A DNA stretch of 64,000 nt, from NCBI GenBank assembly GCA_014192545.1, contig BJHL01000005.1, positions 1 to 64,000 on the forward strand. The letters are read 5' to 3'. The stretch's first letter is position 1, and the number at the start of each line of letters is the position of its first letter. A program made the translations under genes and the position numbers. The notes beneath the pieces were generated by a model that saw only the letters and a list, made by a program, of their open reading frames with translations, was not told where the DNA came from and did no database searches. The DNA comes from Phycisphaerae bacterium (GTDB taxonomy: Bacteria; Planctomycetota; Phycisphaerae; Phycisphaerales; UBA1924). Below are positions 24,782 through 33,650 of this stretch, piece after piece.

Positions 24782-25450
24782 ATGCCCCCCAGCATGGCAA
24801 CGCTCGCGAATCCGATGCCTCCGTTGAGTCAGCAGAGCCCCGAAGAGCTTGCTGTACGAGCACAGGCTGGCAATGGTGCAGCGATGTCATGCTTTGGTGA
24901 GTTGGTGGTGCGATTTGAAACGCGGTTGTTCAACTTTTTGCTGCGGCGCACGCGTTGTCGGAGTGACGCCGAGGAGTTGACGCAGGAAGCGTTTGCTCGC
25001 GCGTGGGAACGCATTACGAGTTACGACCCGAGTTGGAAGTTTTCGACATGGCTGTACACGATTGCTTCGCGACTGGCGGTAAGCAAGCATCGCAAGCTCT
25101 CGCGTGAGCAGGTGTGGGAGTCGTTTGATCGGCCTGCGGTTGCTGGGCCCGACAAACTTGAAGCGGCGGATGACCGCCGGCTTGGTCGCAAGTTGTGGGC
25201 ACTGGCGGAGCGGACGCTTTCGCCTGACCAGCAGACGGCCTTATGGCTGCGGTATGCCGAAGACATGTCGATTGGTGAGATTGCGAAAGTGACGGGCAAG
25301 AGCCAGGTGGGTGTGCGGGTGAGTTTGTTCCGCGCTCGCCAGACTTTGGCGCGTGGGGCGGGGTCGGAAGGTTGGATGCCGGTTATTGAAGTGAACATCA
25401 GCGCGGATGAAGACAACGCGGCGATGGAAGCTGCGGGAGGTCGCGCGTGA
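24782..25450 (+). CDS. ECF-type RNA polymerase sigma factor
   Basis: 222 aa. Region 2 (about residues 25-95) has NFLLRRTRCRSDAEELTQEAFARAWERI and FSTWLYTIASRLAVSKHRK; region 4 (about 145-200) has LSPDQQTALWLRYAEDMSIGEIAKVTGKSQVGVRVSLFRARQTL, both read in parts. AAGGA lies 5 nt before the ATG at 24782, so this start is preferred over the GTG at 24734. The TGA shares its last base with the ATG of the next gene, a membrane protein in the position of an anti-sigma factor. Confidence 0.93.
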   Translation: MPPSMATLANPMPPLSQQSPEELAVRAQAGNGAAMSCFGELVVRFETRLFNFLLRRTRCRSDAEELTQEAFARAWERITSYDPSWKFSTWLYTIASRLAVSKHRKLSREQVWESFDRPAVAGPDKLEAADDRRLGRKLWALAERTLSPDQQTALWLRYAEDMSIGEIAKVTGKSQVGVRVSLFRARQTLARGAGSEGWMPVIEVNISADEDNAAMEAAGGRA

Positions 25451-26115
25451 TGGAAGTTGTGCAATTGATTTCGGCTTGGCGTTCGACCCGCGTGCTGGAT
25501 GACCGCAAGGTTGGCAGTGTTGCGCGTGAGGAGGCGGTGGTGCATGCGCTGCTGCGAGATCGTTCGGCGGCTCCGATGGAGCAGACGCCGGAGGGTTTGC
25601 GGCGGGCGATTGCGATGCGCATAGAGCAGACGCGGCAGTTGCCGGCGAGCAAGTCTTGGGTGAACTCGGCTCGTTTTCCATCGCGGCTGATCGCGGCGGC
25701 GGTGCCTGTTGTGGCGCTCGCGGTTGGTGGTGCGGTGCTGCTGCACACGCGCAGCCAGAGCACGCCCACGACGCTGACGCCTGTGGTGCAGCGGCCTTTC
25801 ATGCCCATCGTTGCGGTGCGATCGGATGAGTCGGGCGTGGCGGCGGGTTTTCCGGTGGGAACGGTGGATGAAGGCTTGCTGACCAGCGGGCCATTGGTGA
25901 TGGCGCGGCGGGGCACGCCTGGCTGGATGCGTGAGTTGCCTGGATCGCCTGTTCGCGCGGCAGTCTCGACGCAGTTGGCGAGTGACAAGATTCGCGAAGG
26001 TGTTGATCCGTTGCTGATGGGGGCGCGCGAGCTTGAATTTACGGGGCGGACGGCGGCGCAGGTGATGATTGTGAATCAGTTGCAGAATCAGCAGATGCGC
26101 AGGCGTGAAGAGTGA
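25450..26115 (+). CDS. Single-pass membrane protein, possible anti-sigma factor
   Basis: 221 aa. A cytoplasmic-side N-terminus of about 75 residues, one membrane segment (about 80-98, LIAAAVPVVALAVGGAVLL), and an extracytoplasmic part of about 120 residues. No zinc-binding HxxxCxxC anti-sigma motif is present, so the anti-sigma role rests on topology and on translational coupling to the sigma gene (TGATG overlap). Followed by a strong terminator. Confidence 0.7.
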   Translation: MEVVQLISAWRSTRVLDDRKVGSVAREEAVVHALLRDRSAAPMEQTPEGLRRAIAMRIEQTRQLPASKSWVNSARFPSRLIAAAVPVVALAVGGAVLLHTRSQSTPTTLTPVVQRPFMPIVAVRSDESGVAAGFPVGTVDEGLLTSGPLVMARRGTPGWMRELPGSPVRAAVSTQLASDKIREGVDPLLMGARELEFTGRTAAQVMIVNQLQNQQMRRREE

Positions 26116-26139
26116 GTGGCGAATAAGCAAGTGATTGTG

Positions 26140-26167
26140 ACGAGCCTGTTGTGGGCTCGTTTTTTTT
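26140..26167 (+). terminator. Rho-independent terminator after the sigma/anti-sigma pair
   Basis: ACGAGCC (26140-26146), 7-nt loop, GGCTCGT (26154-26160) and a run of eight T. One of very few classical terminators in the window. Confidence 0.9.
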
Positions 26168-26232
26168 GTCGGGAGGTTTGTTGGGGCGCGATCCGGACCT
26201 TCGCAGGGCCTCAGGTCCGGCGTCGGTGTTGG

Positions 26233-26238
26233 TACCAT
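26233..26238 (+). promoter_or_regulatory. Putative -10 box of a leaderless promoter (TACCAT)
   Basis: TACCAT, 5 nt before the ATG at 26244, no Shine-Dalgarno. Confidence 0.4.
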
Positions 26239-26243
26239 GAAGC

Positions 26244-27458
26244 ATGGCATCAGCACTTTCGCGGCATTGGCAACTCAAGGCGGGGCTCACGTTTCTCAAT
26301 CATGGGTCGTTTGGCGCGACGCCGACGTTGGTGCTTGAGGCGCAGCGCGCGTGGCGAGATCGGCTGGAGGCTGATCCGGTGAAGTTTTTTGTGGAGGACC
26401 ATGAGGGCGCGATGGATGCCACGCGGAGGGCGCTGGGCGAGTTTTTGTCATGCGCGTGGGATGGGTTTGCGCTTTTGCCGAATGCGAGCATTGCGGTGGC
26501 GACGGTGTTTGCGAATCATGCGTTGCATGCAGGCGATGAAGTGCTCATGACGAGTCATGAGTATCCGGCGTGTCAGAATTCGGCGCGGCGGGCGGCGGCG
26601 ATGCGCGGGGCGAGCGTGGTGGTTGCGAAGCTGCCCTTTCCGGTTGCGAATGAGCAGCAGGTGATTGAGGCGATCATGGGCAGCGTGACGAGCAAGACCA
26701 AGCTGGCGATGTTGAGCCATGTGACGAGTCCGACGGGGCTGGTCTTGCCGGTTGAGAAGCTGGTGCCCATGCTGCATGCGCGCGGGGTGGCGACGCTGAT
26801 TGATGGGGCGCATGCACCGGGGATGGTGCATGTTGATTTGGGCAAGCTTGCGCCGACGTATTACACGGCGAATTGTCACAAGTGGATTTGTTCGCCCAAG
26901 GGGTCGGCATTTTTGTATGTGGATGCGGCGCGGCGCGAGGGGTTCCGGCCGCTTGCGTTGTCGAACAATGCGGAGAAGCCCAAGGCGGGACGGGCGCAGT
27001 TTCTCACGGAGTTTGATTACGTGGGAACGCAGGATTACACGGCGATTTATGCAATTCCCGATGCGATTGCGGCGATGCGGGCGATGCAGCCTGGCGGGTG
27101 GCCCGCGGTGATGAAGCACAATCACGAGCTTGCGATTCGTGGGCGCGATGTAGTTTGCAAGCGGCTGGGCATTGAGCCGGCGGCGCCAGATGCGATGCTG
27201 GGGAGCATTGTGTCGATGATTTTGCCGGGGCATGATGCACAGAGACACGCGCGCGTGATGGCGAGGGAGACGAAGTATCACGATGCGTTGCAGGATCGGT
27301 TGTTACACATGCACGGGATTCAGGTGCCGGTCTGGGGCGTGGCGGGGCTGACGATGCGGATTTGCAGGATCAGCGCGCAGGTGTATAACTCGATTGATGA
27401 GTATGAGCGGCTGGCGGGGGCGTTGGAGGGGGAGTTGGGGTATGAGCGAGGGTTGTGA
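26244..27458 (+). CDS. Class V aminotransferase family PLP enzyme
   Basis: 404 aa. Fold type I: LNHGSFGA near the start, IDGAH with Asp188, and NCHKWICSPKG with the PLP-binding Lys213. This pattern is that of the isopenicillin-N-epimerase-like branch of class V enzymes (cysteine desulfurase relatives); there is no catalytic Cys loop of IscS type. The substrate is unknown. It is convergent with the M28 peptidase, and the gap contains a tandem octamer array. Confidence 0.88.
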   Translation: MASALSRHWQLKAGLTFLNHGSFGATPTLVLEAQRAWRDRLEADPVKFFVEDHEGAMDATRRALGEFLSCAWDGFALLPNASIAVATVFANHALHAGDEVLMTSHEYPACQNSARRAAAMRGASVVVAKLPFPVANEQQVIEAIMGSVTSKTKLAMLSHVTSPTGLVLPVEKLVPMLHARGVATLIDGAHAPGMVHVDLGKLAPTYYTANCHKWICSPKGSAFLYVDAARREGFRPLALSNNAEKPKAGRAQFLTEFDYVGTQDYTAIYAIPDAIAAMRAMQPGGWPAVMKHNHELAIRGRDVVCKRLGIEPAAPDAMLGSIVSMILPGHDAQRHARVMARETKYHDALQDRLLHMHGIQVPVWGVAGLTMRICRISAQVYNSIDEYERLAGALEGELGYERGL

Positions 27459-27460
27459 AG

Positions 27461-27508
27461 GTGAGTGGGTGAGTGGGTGAGTGGGTGAGTGGGTGAGTGG
27501 GTGAGTGG
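27461..27508 (+). repeat. 8-bp tandem repeat array (GTGAGTGG) between convergent genes
   Basis: Six perfect GTGAGTGG octamers starting 3 bp after the aminotransferase stop and ending 10 bp before the stop of the minus-strand peptidase. Same period as the GTGACGAA family. Confidence 0.95.
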
Positions 27509-27518
27509 GTGATGTTTG

Positions 27519-28598
27519 CTATGCAGTTAGCGTTGGGGCGTTGGCGAGGTGGGTGACAACGTGGTCGAGGCCTTCGGTGACGCGGGCGAAGTCGGGGAAG
27601 TTCATATTCTCAGGGATGTCTTCGTTGGTGTGGTAGAAGTTGTAGCGGTAGGGGGCGGTGTCAGTGATCATGAGCGCGTGATAGCCCACGCGCCAGAAAC
27701 TCCAGTGATCGCTCGCGCCAACATGCGGAATGATGGCGGGCAGGCCCGCGCCGATGCTGGGGAACGCGGCACGCTCGCGGAATGTGGCGACGCTTTGCGT
27801 TATGAGGTGCTTGGCTTCGCTCATGCCCATGAAGGCGATGAAGTTGCCTTTACTGGGGTAAAACGGCTTGAAAAGCGGTTTGAGTGGATAGCGCTGCGAG
27901 CCTTCGTGATGCAGATAGCAGCCGATGGTTTCGGGCGTGAGCATGCCGACGATGTTGTCGTTGCGGGCGCGGGCGGCTTTGGCGTAGACGAGGCTGCCCA
28001 TCTGCTCGGTCCAAAAGAATGGTGGTTCTTCGTTGGCCCAGAGCGTGAAGCGGAGGGTGCGCGCGTGTGGCTTGCCCGCGTTGGCTCGCGCGGCGGCGCG
28101 GTGAGCAAGTGCAATGGTGCAGGCGACGCCACTGCCGTTGTCGTTGGCGGCGGGGCAAAGGCCGAATTGTGGTTTGAGTTCGACGGCGTCGTAGTGAGCG
28201 CCGATGATGATGATTTCGTCGCGTTTGGTGGTGCCTGGGAGCTCAACTTCGAGATTGGCGACGCGCTCGCCGTGGCTGGTGTATTCCTGACGCGTGACGC
28301 GCAGGCCTGTGTGAGCAAGCTGCGCGGTGAGGAACTCTTCGCAGCGAGCCAGCAAAGGCGGGCGAAACTGGTTGCGACCTGCGAGCGGGCCTGCGAGCTC
28401 GCGCACGATGGATTCGAGTTGGTTGGCGAGTTGCGTGTGCGATGTGGTAAGCGGCGGGAGATCGCCTTGATGGCTGGTGCCGGGCATTGTGGTGATGAAG
28501 CGCGGCAGCAGCGATGCGCCGCGAATGCCGGCGAGGGCGGTGGCGAGTTTGGTGCGGTGCAGGGCTTGGTTTCGCGGCTGGGCGAGTTTTTCGAGCAT
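27519..28598 (-). CDS. M28 family metallopeptidase
   Basis: 359 aa. Two-zinc aminopeptidase pattern: GAHYDAV (His135, Asp137), AANDNGSG (bridging Asp153), ANEEPPFF (Glu190 catalytic, Glu191) and a late HTNED. No clear signal peptide, so probably cytosolic. The ATG at 28598 is preferred over 28613 because TATTCT lies exactly 5 nt upstream, the spacing seen for other leaderless-type starts here. Confidence 0.85.
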   Translation of the reverse strand: MLEKLAQPRNQALHRTKLATALAGIRGASLLPRFITTMPGTSHQGDLPPLTTSHTQLANQLESIVRELAGPLAGRNQFRPPLLARCEEFLTAQLAHTGLRVTRQEYTSHGERVANLEVELPGTTKRDEIIIIGAHYDAVELKPQFGLCPAANDNGSGVACTIALAHRAAARANAGKPHARTLRFTLWANEEPPFFWTEQMGSLVYAKAARARNDNIVGMLTPETIGCYLHHEGSQRYPLKPLFKPFYPSKGNFIAFMGMSEAKHLITQSVATFRERAAFPSIGAGLPAIIPHVGASDHWSFWRVGYHALMITDTAPYRYNFYHTNEDIPENMNFPDFARVTEGLDHVVTHLANAPTLTA

Positions 28599-28603
28599 GC
28601 GGA

Positions 28604-28609
28604 AGAATA
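28604..28609 (-). promoter_or_regulatory. Putative -10 box of a leaderless promoter (TATTCT)
   Basis: TATTCT on the minus strand followed by TCCGC and the ATG at 28598. Confidence 0.45.
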
Positions 28610-28698
28610 CCAAAGCGGCGAAGAGGCGGCGAAGCGACCGTGCGGCAAATCAGCAGATGGCGCGGTGCGAGAGGAGCGTGAGCGTGCAAGAATGACAC

Positions 28699-29964
28699 GT
28701 GACTCAACGCAAGCCGGCGGCAATCTTTATCTTCATCACGCTGCTACTGGATGTGCTGGGCTTTGGCCTGCTCATTCCGGTTGCGCCGTCGCTTATGGCA
28801 AGTTTGCTGGTTGACCCGGTGACGGGCGTGCAGGGCATGCCGGTTGAAGCGGCGACGCCTTATGTGGGCTGGTTGCAGGCGACTTTTTATGCGTGCATGT
28901 TCTTGTTTGCGCCGCTGCTGGGGGCGTTGTCAGACAAGTTTGGACGCAGGCCGGTTATCTTGTTTTCGCTATTTGGATCGGGGCTTGATTACTTGGCGAT
29001 GGCGCTGGCGCCGACGATTGGGTGGTTGTTCGTTACGCGCGTGGTGAACGGAATTACGGGTGCGAGCTTCGGTGTTGCGAGTGCGTATGTGGCGGATGTG
29101 ACCGAGCCCAAGGATCGGCACAAGGCGTACGGCATGATCGGCGCGGCGTTTGGGATTGGGTTTGTGCTTGGGCCGCTGATGGGTGGGTGGTTGGGCAGCA
29201 TCAACATTCACTATCCGTTTTACGCGGCGGCGGCGTTGACGTTGTGCAACTGGTTGTACGGGTTCTTCGTGTTGCCGGAGAGTTTGCCCAAGGAGAGGCG
29301 GTCGGGTTTTAGCTTGGCGAAGGCGAATCCGGTGGGGATGCTGCCCATGCTGGCGAAGTATCCGACGATTGTGTGGATGGCGGGATCGTTGTTCTTGCTG
29401 AATCTGGCGCAGTTTGGATTGCATGCGACATGGGCGGTGTATACGGAGCATCGCTATAAGTGGGATGCGATGCACGTGGGGATGTCGCTGTTTGTTGTGG
29501 GGATTGGAGCGGCGATTGTGCAGGGCGGATTGGCACGGAAGCTGATTCCGAAGCTTGGATTGCGAGCGAGTTTGCTCTTTGGCATCGCGCTGGGATGCGT
29601 GGCGTATGCGGCGTATGGATTGGCAACGCAAGGTTGGATGATCTATGCGATTGTGGCGATTGCGAGCATTGGCGGGATTGCGCAGCCCGCGGGACAGTCG
29701 ATTGTTTCGCAGACGGCGCTGCCGACCGAGCAGGGCGCGGTGCAGGGCGCGTTGCAGAGTCTCAATAGCATCGCGGGAATTTGCGGGCCGGTGATTGGGT
29801 CGCAGCTACTTGATCGTGCGATTCATGGGGGCTTGCCGGTTGAAGCGGGGCCTGGGTTTCACTTCTTGGTGTGCTCGTTGTTTGCGACGGGCGGATTGGT
29901 GCTTGCGGTGATGGCGACGCGCGGGATGAAGAAGGGATCGGCGGAGGGGCCGCAAGCGGCGTGA
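28699..29964 (+). CDS. MFS transporter, TetA/MdtG-like
   Basis: 421 aa, about twelve membrane segments. The loop 2-3 signature GALSDKFGRRPVILFS and DVLGFGLLIPVAPSL in helix 1 place it in the drug:H+ antiporter-1 type (TCR/Tet, TCR1 family). GTG start. It is followed after 3 bp by the pxpBC fusion and then pxpA, so an operon is likely. This makes export or uptake of a small metabolite linked to 5-oxoproline use possible, but substrate assignment is inference. Confidence 0.88.
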   Translation: MTQRKPAAIFIFITLLLDVLGFGLLIPVAPSLMASLLVDPVTGVQGMPVEAATPYVGWLQATFYACMFLFAPLLGALSDKFGRRPVILFSLFGSGLDYLAMALAPTIGWLFVTRVVNGITGASFGVASAYVADVTEPKDRHKAYGMIGAAFGIGFVLGPLMGGWLGSINIHYPFYAAAALTLCNWLYGFFVLPESLPKERRSGFSLAKANPVGMLPMLAKYPTIVWMAGSLFLLNLAQFGLHATWAVYTEHRYKWDAMHVGMSLFVVGIGAAIVQGGLARKLIPKLGLRASLLFGIALGCVAYAAYGLATQGWMIYAIVAIASIGGIAQPAGQSIVSQTALPTEQGAVQGALQSLNSIAGICGPVIGSQLLDRAIHGGLPVEAGPGFHFLVCSLFATGGLVLAVMATRGMKKGSAEGPQAA

Positions 29965-29967
29965 GAT

Positions 29968-31641
29968 ATGGATGAAACGACGAGCATGTTGTGGGTTTCG
30001 TCGCGCATGCTGGTGGTGAATGCGGGGGTGCGTGCGGCGGGGTTGGCGCGTGCGCTGCGTGAGGCGAAGCTTGGGCACGTGGCGGATGTCGTCGCGACGT
30101 TGGAGCAGGTAGCGATTGTTTGTGAAATCGCATTGACTGATTATGCGGCCAGCGATGTGGAGCGAGCGGTGCGTGAGGTGGACGCGAGCGTGAGCGAGAG
30201 TGATGTGCGCGGGCGAGAAATTGTGGTGCCCGTGTGTTATGAGCGGGAGTTTGGTGTTGACATTGACGATGTTGCGCGTGAGCGGGGGCTTTCGCGTGAG
30301 GATGTGATGGCGTTGCATGTGGGGCGAACGTATCGGGCTGGATTTGTGGGTTTTGCGCCGGGATTCTCGTATTTGCAAGGAGTGGATGAACGTCTGCAAG
30401 TGGCGAGGTTGGCGTCGCCGCGTGCGAGGGTGGAGGCGGGGAGTGTGGCGATTGCGGGGAGTCAGACGGCGGTGTATCCGAGTGCGACGCCGGGGGGGTG
30501 GCGGGTGGTGGGGCGCACGCCTGTGCGGATGTTTGATGCAAAGCGCGAACGGGCAGCGATGATCGAAGCGGGGGACGTGGTGCGGTTTGAGGCGATATCT
30601 CGCGAGCGATATGAGGGCATGAAAGATGAGATAGAGCAGTTGGACGCTGCGAGTGTGGAAGGCGCGAGAAGCGGCGCGCGTGAGCGTGAAGCATCGCTGC
30701 GGGTGATTCATCCCGGGACGTTTGCGAGTGTGCAGGATGTTGGTCGTGCGGGGTGGATGCATGCGGGGGTGGCGCACAGTGGTGCGGCGGATCGCGTGAG
30801 CGGCAAGATTGCGAACTGGCTGGTTGGTAACGATGATGACGCGGCGGTGATTGAAGCGACGATGTCAGGACCGACGCTGCTGGCGATGCGGGATGTGACG
30901 ATTGCGATGTGCGGTGCGGATGCTGCGGCGGTGATTGAGCAAGCAAGTGGGCGAATGGTTGAGATGCCAAGCGAGCGGGCGGTGACGTTGCAGGCTGGTG
31001 AGATGCTTCGCGTGCGCGGCTATCGCGCGGGGACGCGGCTGTACATTGCGGTGGCTGGAGGTGCGGAGGTCGAGCCAGTCATGGGGAGCAGAGCGACGCA
31101 TGTCGCGAGTGGAGTGGGTGGGTGCGTGCTGCGAGCTGGTGATGAATTGATGGTGGTTGATGCGACGCGGGCCGCACGAGATGTAACGCGAACAGCGTTG
31201 AGCACGTTTGTGCGAGATTGTGCGGCGAGGCGCGTGCTGCGCGTAACGATGCATCCGCAATCGCGGCTGCTTGGTGCGGATGCGGTGGAGAAGTTCTTTG
31301 CGGGATTGTGGCAAGTTACTCGACGTGGTGATCGTGTGGGCGTGCGACTGGAAGGTGCGCGAATGACGCATGCGGTTGGTGTCATGGCGAGCCATGTGAC
31401 GCTGCCGGGAGATATTGAAGTGACGCCTGATGGTGGAGCGGTGGTGCTGGGGCCAGATGGACCTGTGACGGGCGGATATCCGGTGATTGCGAGCGTGATT
31501 GATGCGGATTTGCCGTCGATGATGCAGGCACGCAGTGGGGAGTGGGTGCGGTTCGCGCCGGTGAGCATGAGCGAAGCGAGAGCGGCGGTGCGAGAGCAAG
31601 CGGAACGCATGAAGACGTTGCTTGCGGGAGGTGGAGCGTGA
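29968..31641 (+). CDS. 5-oxoprolinase subunits B and C fused (PxpB-PxpC / KipI-KipA)
   Basis: 557 aa. Residues about 1-220 are the KipI/PxpB domain (GFAPGFSYLQGVD, ASPRARVEAGSVAIAGSQTAVYPSATPGGW). Residues about 235-557 are the KipA/PxpC biotin-carboxylase-like domain (VIHPGTFASVQDVGRAGW, LGPDGPVTGGYPVIASV). In E. coli these are separate proteins that with PxpA hydrolyse 5-oxoproline to glutamate using ATP. The fusion is followed by pxpA with a 4-bp GTGA overlap. Confidence 0.92.
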   Translation: MDETTSMLWVSSRMLVVNAGVRAAGLARALREAKLGHVADVVATLEQVAIVCEIALTDYAASDVERAVREVDASVSESDVRGREIVVPVCYEREFGVDIDDVARERGLSREDVMALHVGRTYRAGFVGFAPGFSYLQGVDERLQVARLASPRARVEAGSVAIAGSQTAVYPSATPGGWRVVGRTPVRMFDAKRERAAMIEAGDVVRFEAISRERYEGMKDEIEQLDAASVEGARSGAREREASLRVIHPGTFASVQDVGRAGWMHAGVAHSGAADRVSGKIANWLVGNDDDAAVIEATMSGPTLLAMRDVTIAMCGADAAAVIEQASGRMVEMPSERAVTLQAGEMLRVRGYRAGTRLYIAVAGGAEVEPVMGSRATHVASGVGGCVLRAGDELMVVDATRAARDVTRTALSTFVRDCAARRVLRVTMHPQSRLLGADAVEKFFAGLWQVTRRGDRVGVRLEGARMTHAVGVMASHVTLPGDIEVTPDGGAVVLGPDGPVTGGYPVIASVIDADLPSMMQARSGEWVRFAPVSMSEARAAVREQAERMKTLLAGGGA

Positions 31642-32411
31642 GTGATGCGCGACGAGCAATCGATGTGAATTGTGATTTGGGCGAAGTGCCGGCTCAGATC
31701 GACGCGGGTATTGACGATGCGATTGCGACGTGCGTCACGAGCATCAACATCGCGTGCGGCGGGCACGCGGGCGATGATGCGAGTATGTCGCGATTGGTGG
31801 AGGTGGCGCTGCGAGGTGGGACGCGGATCGGCGCGCATCCTTCGTATCCGGATCGGGCGAACTTCGGGCGTGCGCGTGTTGCGATGGCTGCGAGCGAGTT
31901 GCGAGCGTGTGTGTGCGAGCAGGTGAGTCGATTGCGAGTGATTTCTCAGCGGCGTGGTGCGAAGGTGGCGCATGTGAAGCCGCATGGGGCGCTGTACCAC
32001 GATTGTCGTGACGAGCGGGTTGCGCGAGCGGTTGCTGAGGGCGCGCGGGATGCCGGGTGCGGTGATGTTGTGATGGTGGGGCAGGCAGGAAACGATGTGA
32101 CGATGCGTGTATGGCGCGAGATGGGGTTTGACGTGATGCGAGAAGCGTTTGCGGATCGCTGGTATGAACGCGATGGGACGCTTACGCCGAGGTCGCAAGA
32201 GGGCGCGATGCTTGCGAGCGATGCAGCAGCGCAACAGGCCGTGATGATCGCACGCGATGGGGTGGTGCGAGCAACGACGGGTGAGCTGGTGAACGTTGCG
32301 TGTGAGACGATCTGCGTGCATGGTGATGGTGACGATGCACTGGTCACGGCGAGGCTTGTGATGGACGCGTTAGCGGCGGCTGGCATCAGCGTACGGCGCG
32401 GGCGGGGATGA
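31638..32411 (+). CDS. pxpA: 5-oxoprolinase subunit A (LamB/YcsF family)
   Basis: 257 aa. Family start AIDVNCDLGE, then SINIACGGHAGDD, GAHPSYPD and VKPHGALYHD, all diagnostic of LamB/YcsF. It opens the 5-oxoproline ring after activation by PxpBC. The GTG start at 31638 overlaps the pxpBC stop. Its last 26 bp overlap the 3' end of the minus-strand ycaQ-like gene, so the two convergent genes share coding DNA. Confidence 0.93.
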   Translation: MSDARRAIDVNCDLGEVPAQIDAGIDDAIATCVTSINIACGGHAGDDASMSRLVEVALRGGTRIGAHPSYPDRANFGRARVAMAASELRACVCEQVSRLRVISQRRGAKVAHVKPHGALYHDCRDERVARAVAEGARDAGCGDVVMVGQAGNDVTMRVWREMGFDVMREAFADRWYERDGTLTPRSQEGAMLASDAAAQQAVMIARDGVVRATTGELVNVACETICVHGDGDDALVTARLVMDALAAAGISVRRGRG

Positions 32412-33594
32412 TGAGTTTGGTTGCGCCGCAGAAAATCGCGTATTCGTGTAGTGCGACTTCGAGATTGCGCATCAGCGTGCGACGTGCGACAGGACTTACC
32501 GCGTCCTCCCAAAACACGCTGCGAATTGTGAGTGTTTCTGAATTGCGATCAAGCTGCGGGTCGACGCGAGCGATGAGTTGGTCGCCGTGGAGAATCGGTA
32601 GAACGTAGTAGCCGAACTTGCGTTTAGGAGCGGGTGTGAAGGCTTCGAAGCGGTAGTCGAAGTTGAAGAGTGCGGCACAGCGGGCACGATCGCGCAGGAT
32701 TGGATCAAACGGGTTGAGCACGCGTGTGTTGTCGCGGACCTGTTCGAACGCGGCTCGTACGCGACGGACGCGTTGCGGATAGCGTGCGTCGGCGAACGCA
32801 GCGAGCGACTTGCCTTGAGCGGTTTGCAGCGTCACCGGAACGAGCGAGCCTTCGTCAACGCGTTTCGCACACCAGGCGCGAGCTTGCGCGATGGTGATTG
32901 CGTTCCAGAATCGAGCGAGCTGCGAGGGCGTTGCGATTGTCAAGCGGTCGAGTGCAGATTCGCACGCCCAGGTGATGTGCTCGTCGTGCGAGGGTGCTGG
33001 CGCGTTGCACACATGCGCGAGCACTCGCGGCGTGAGGTCGTAGACCTTGTGAAAGTTGACGCGGTGGGGGATGGCGAGTTCGCCGCGACGCCAGAGGTAT
33101 TCGAGGCCTGCTTTGGCGGGTTTCCAGTCCCACCAGCCGCTGGATTTACGAGGAGCCTCGTGCTCGAAGTCTTTGGCCATCAACGGGCCTTCTTGCTCGA
33201 TGCGTGAACGAACGTGCGAGAGGACTTCGGTTTGCTTTGCACCGAGCTGTCCTGAGAACCAGTTGCTCCAGGCAACGCGTTCGAACCGATGTTTCCAATG
33301 TGGATACAGCGTTGATGGAATCAGCGATGCGTCGTGCGTCCAATGTTCGAAGATGTCGCCTCGGCGTTGCAGCGTGTCGAGATGTGAGGGGCGATAGCCA
33401 GGCAGCCGCGACCAGAGAATGTGATGATGGGCGCGTTCGACGACGTGGATGCTGTCGAGCTGGACGAAGCCGATTTCGTTGATGAGCTTGAGCGTTCGCG
33501 CGGGTGAGCAGGATGCACGACGAGCGGTTAAAAGCTCTGCCCCGCGGAGGAGCAGTAGTCGTGCGTCAGATGTAGAGACTGTTGCTGATCGCAT
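32386..33594 (-). CDS. YcaQ-like DNA glycosylase (HTH_42 family)
   Basis: 402 aa. The hallmark QLDSIHVVERAHHHILWSR contains Gln45-x-Asp47, the QxD catalytic pair of YcaQ/AlkX enzymes, which unhook interstrand crosslinks and excise alkylated bases. Three winged-helix-like parts follow; WDWKPAK and FDPILRDR are typical family segments. Probably a DNA crosslink repair enzyme. TACGCT lies 9 nt before the ATG. Confidence 0.87.
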   Translation of the reverse strand: MRSATVSTSDARLLLLRGAELLTARRASCSPARTLKLINEIGFVQLDSIHVVERAHHHILWSRLPGYRPSHLDTLQRRGDIFEHWTHDASLIPSTLYPHWKHRFERVAWSNWFSGQLGAKQTEVLSHVRSRIEQEGPLMAKDFEHEAPRKSSGWWDWKPAKAGLEYLWRRGELAIPHRVNFHKVYDLTPRVLAHVCNAPAPSHDEHITWACESALDRLTIATPSQLARFWNAITIAQARAWCAKRVDEGSLVPVTLQTAQGKSLAAFADARYPQRVRRVRAAFEQVRDNTRVLNPFDPILRDRARCAALFNFDYRFEAFTPAPKRKFGYYVLPILHGDQLIARVDPQLDRNSETLTIRSVFWEDAVSPVARRTLMRNLEVALHEYAIFCGATKLIIPARAVR

Positions 33595-33603
33595 GCGGGG
33601 GAG

Positions 33604-33609
33604 AGCGTA
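33604..33609 (-). promoter_or_regulatory. Putative -10 box close to the ycaQ-like start (TACGCT)
   Basis: TACGCT on the minus strand, 9 nt before the ATG at 33594; the same hexamer precedes pyrE. Confidence 0.4.
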
Positions 33610-33650
33610 CGGGCAGCCTTGTTAGATTGCATCTGCGGCGCGGCGACGCC

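Noticed and set aside
27461..27508. CRISPR or iteron origin
   Set aside because: Units are contiguous octamers without spacers, and no replication initiator gene is near; it belongs to the octamer tandem-repeat family.
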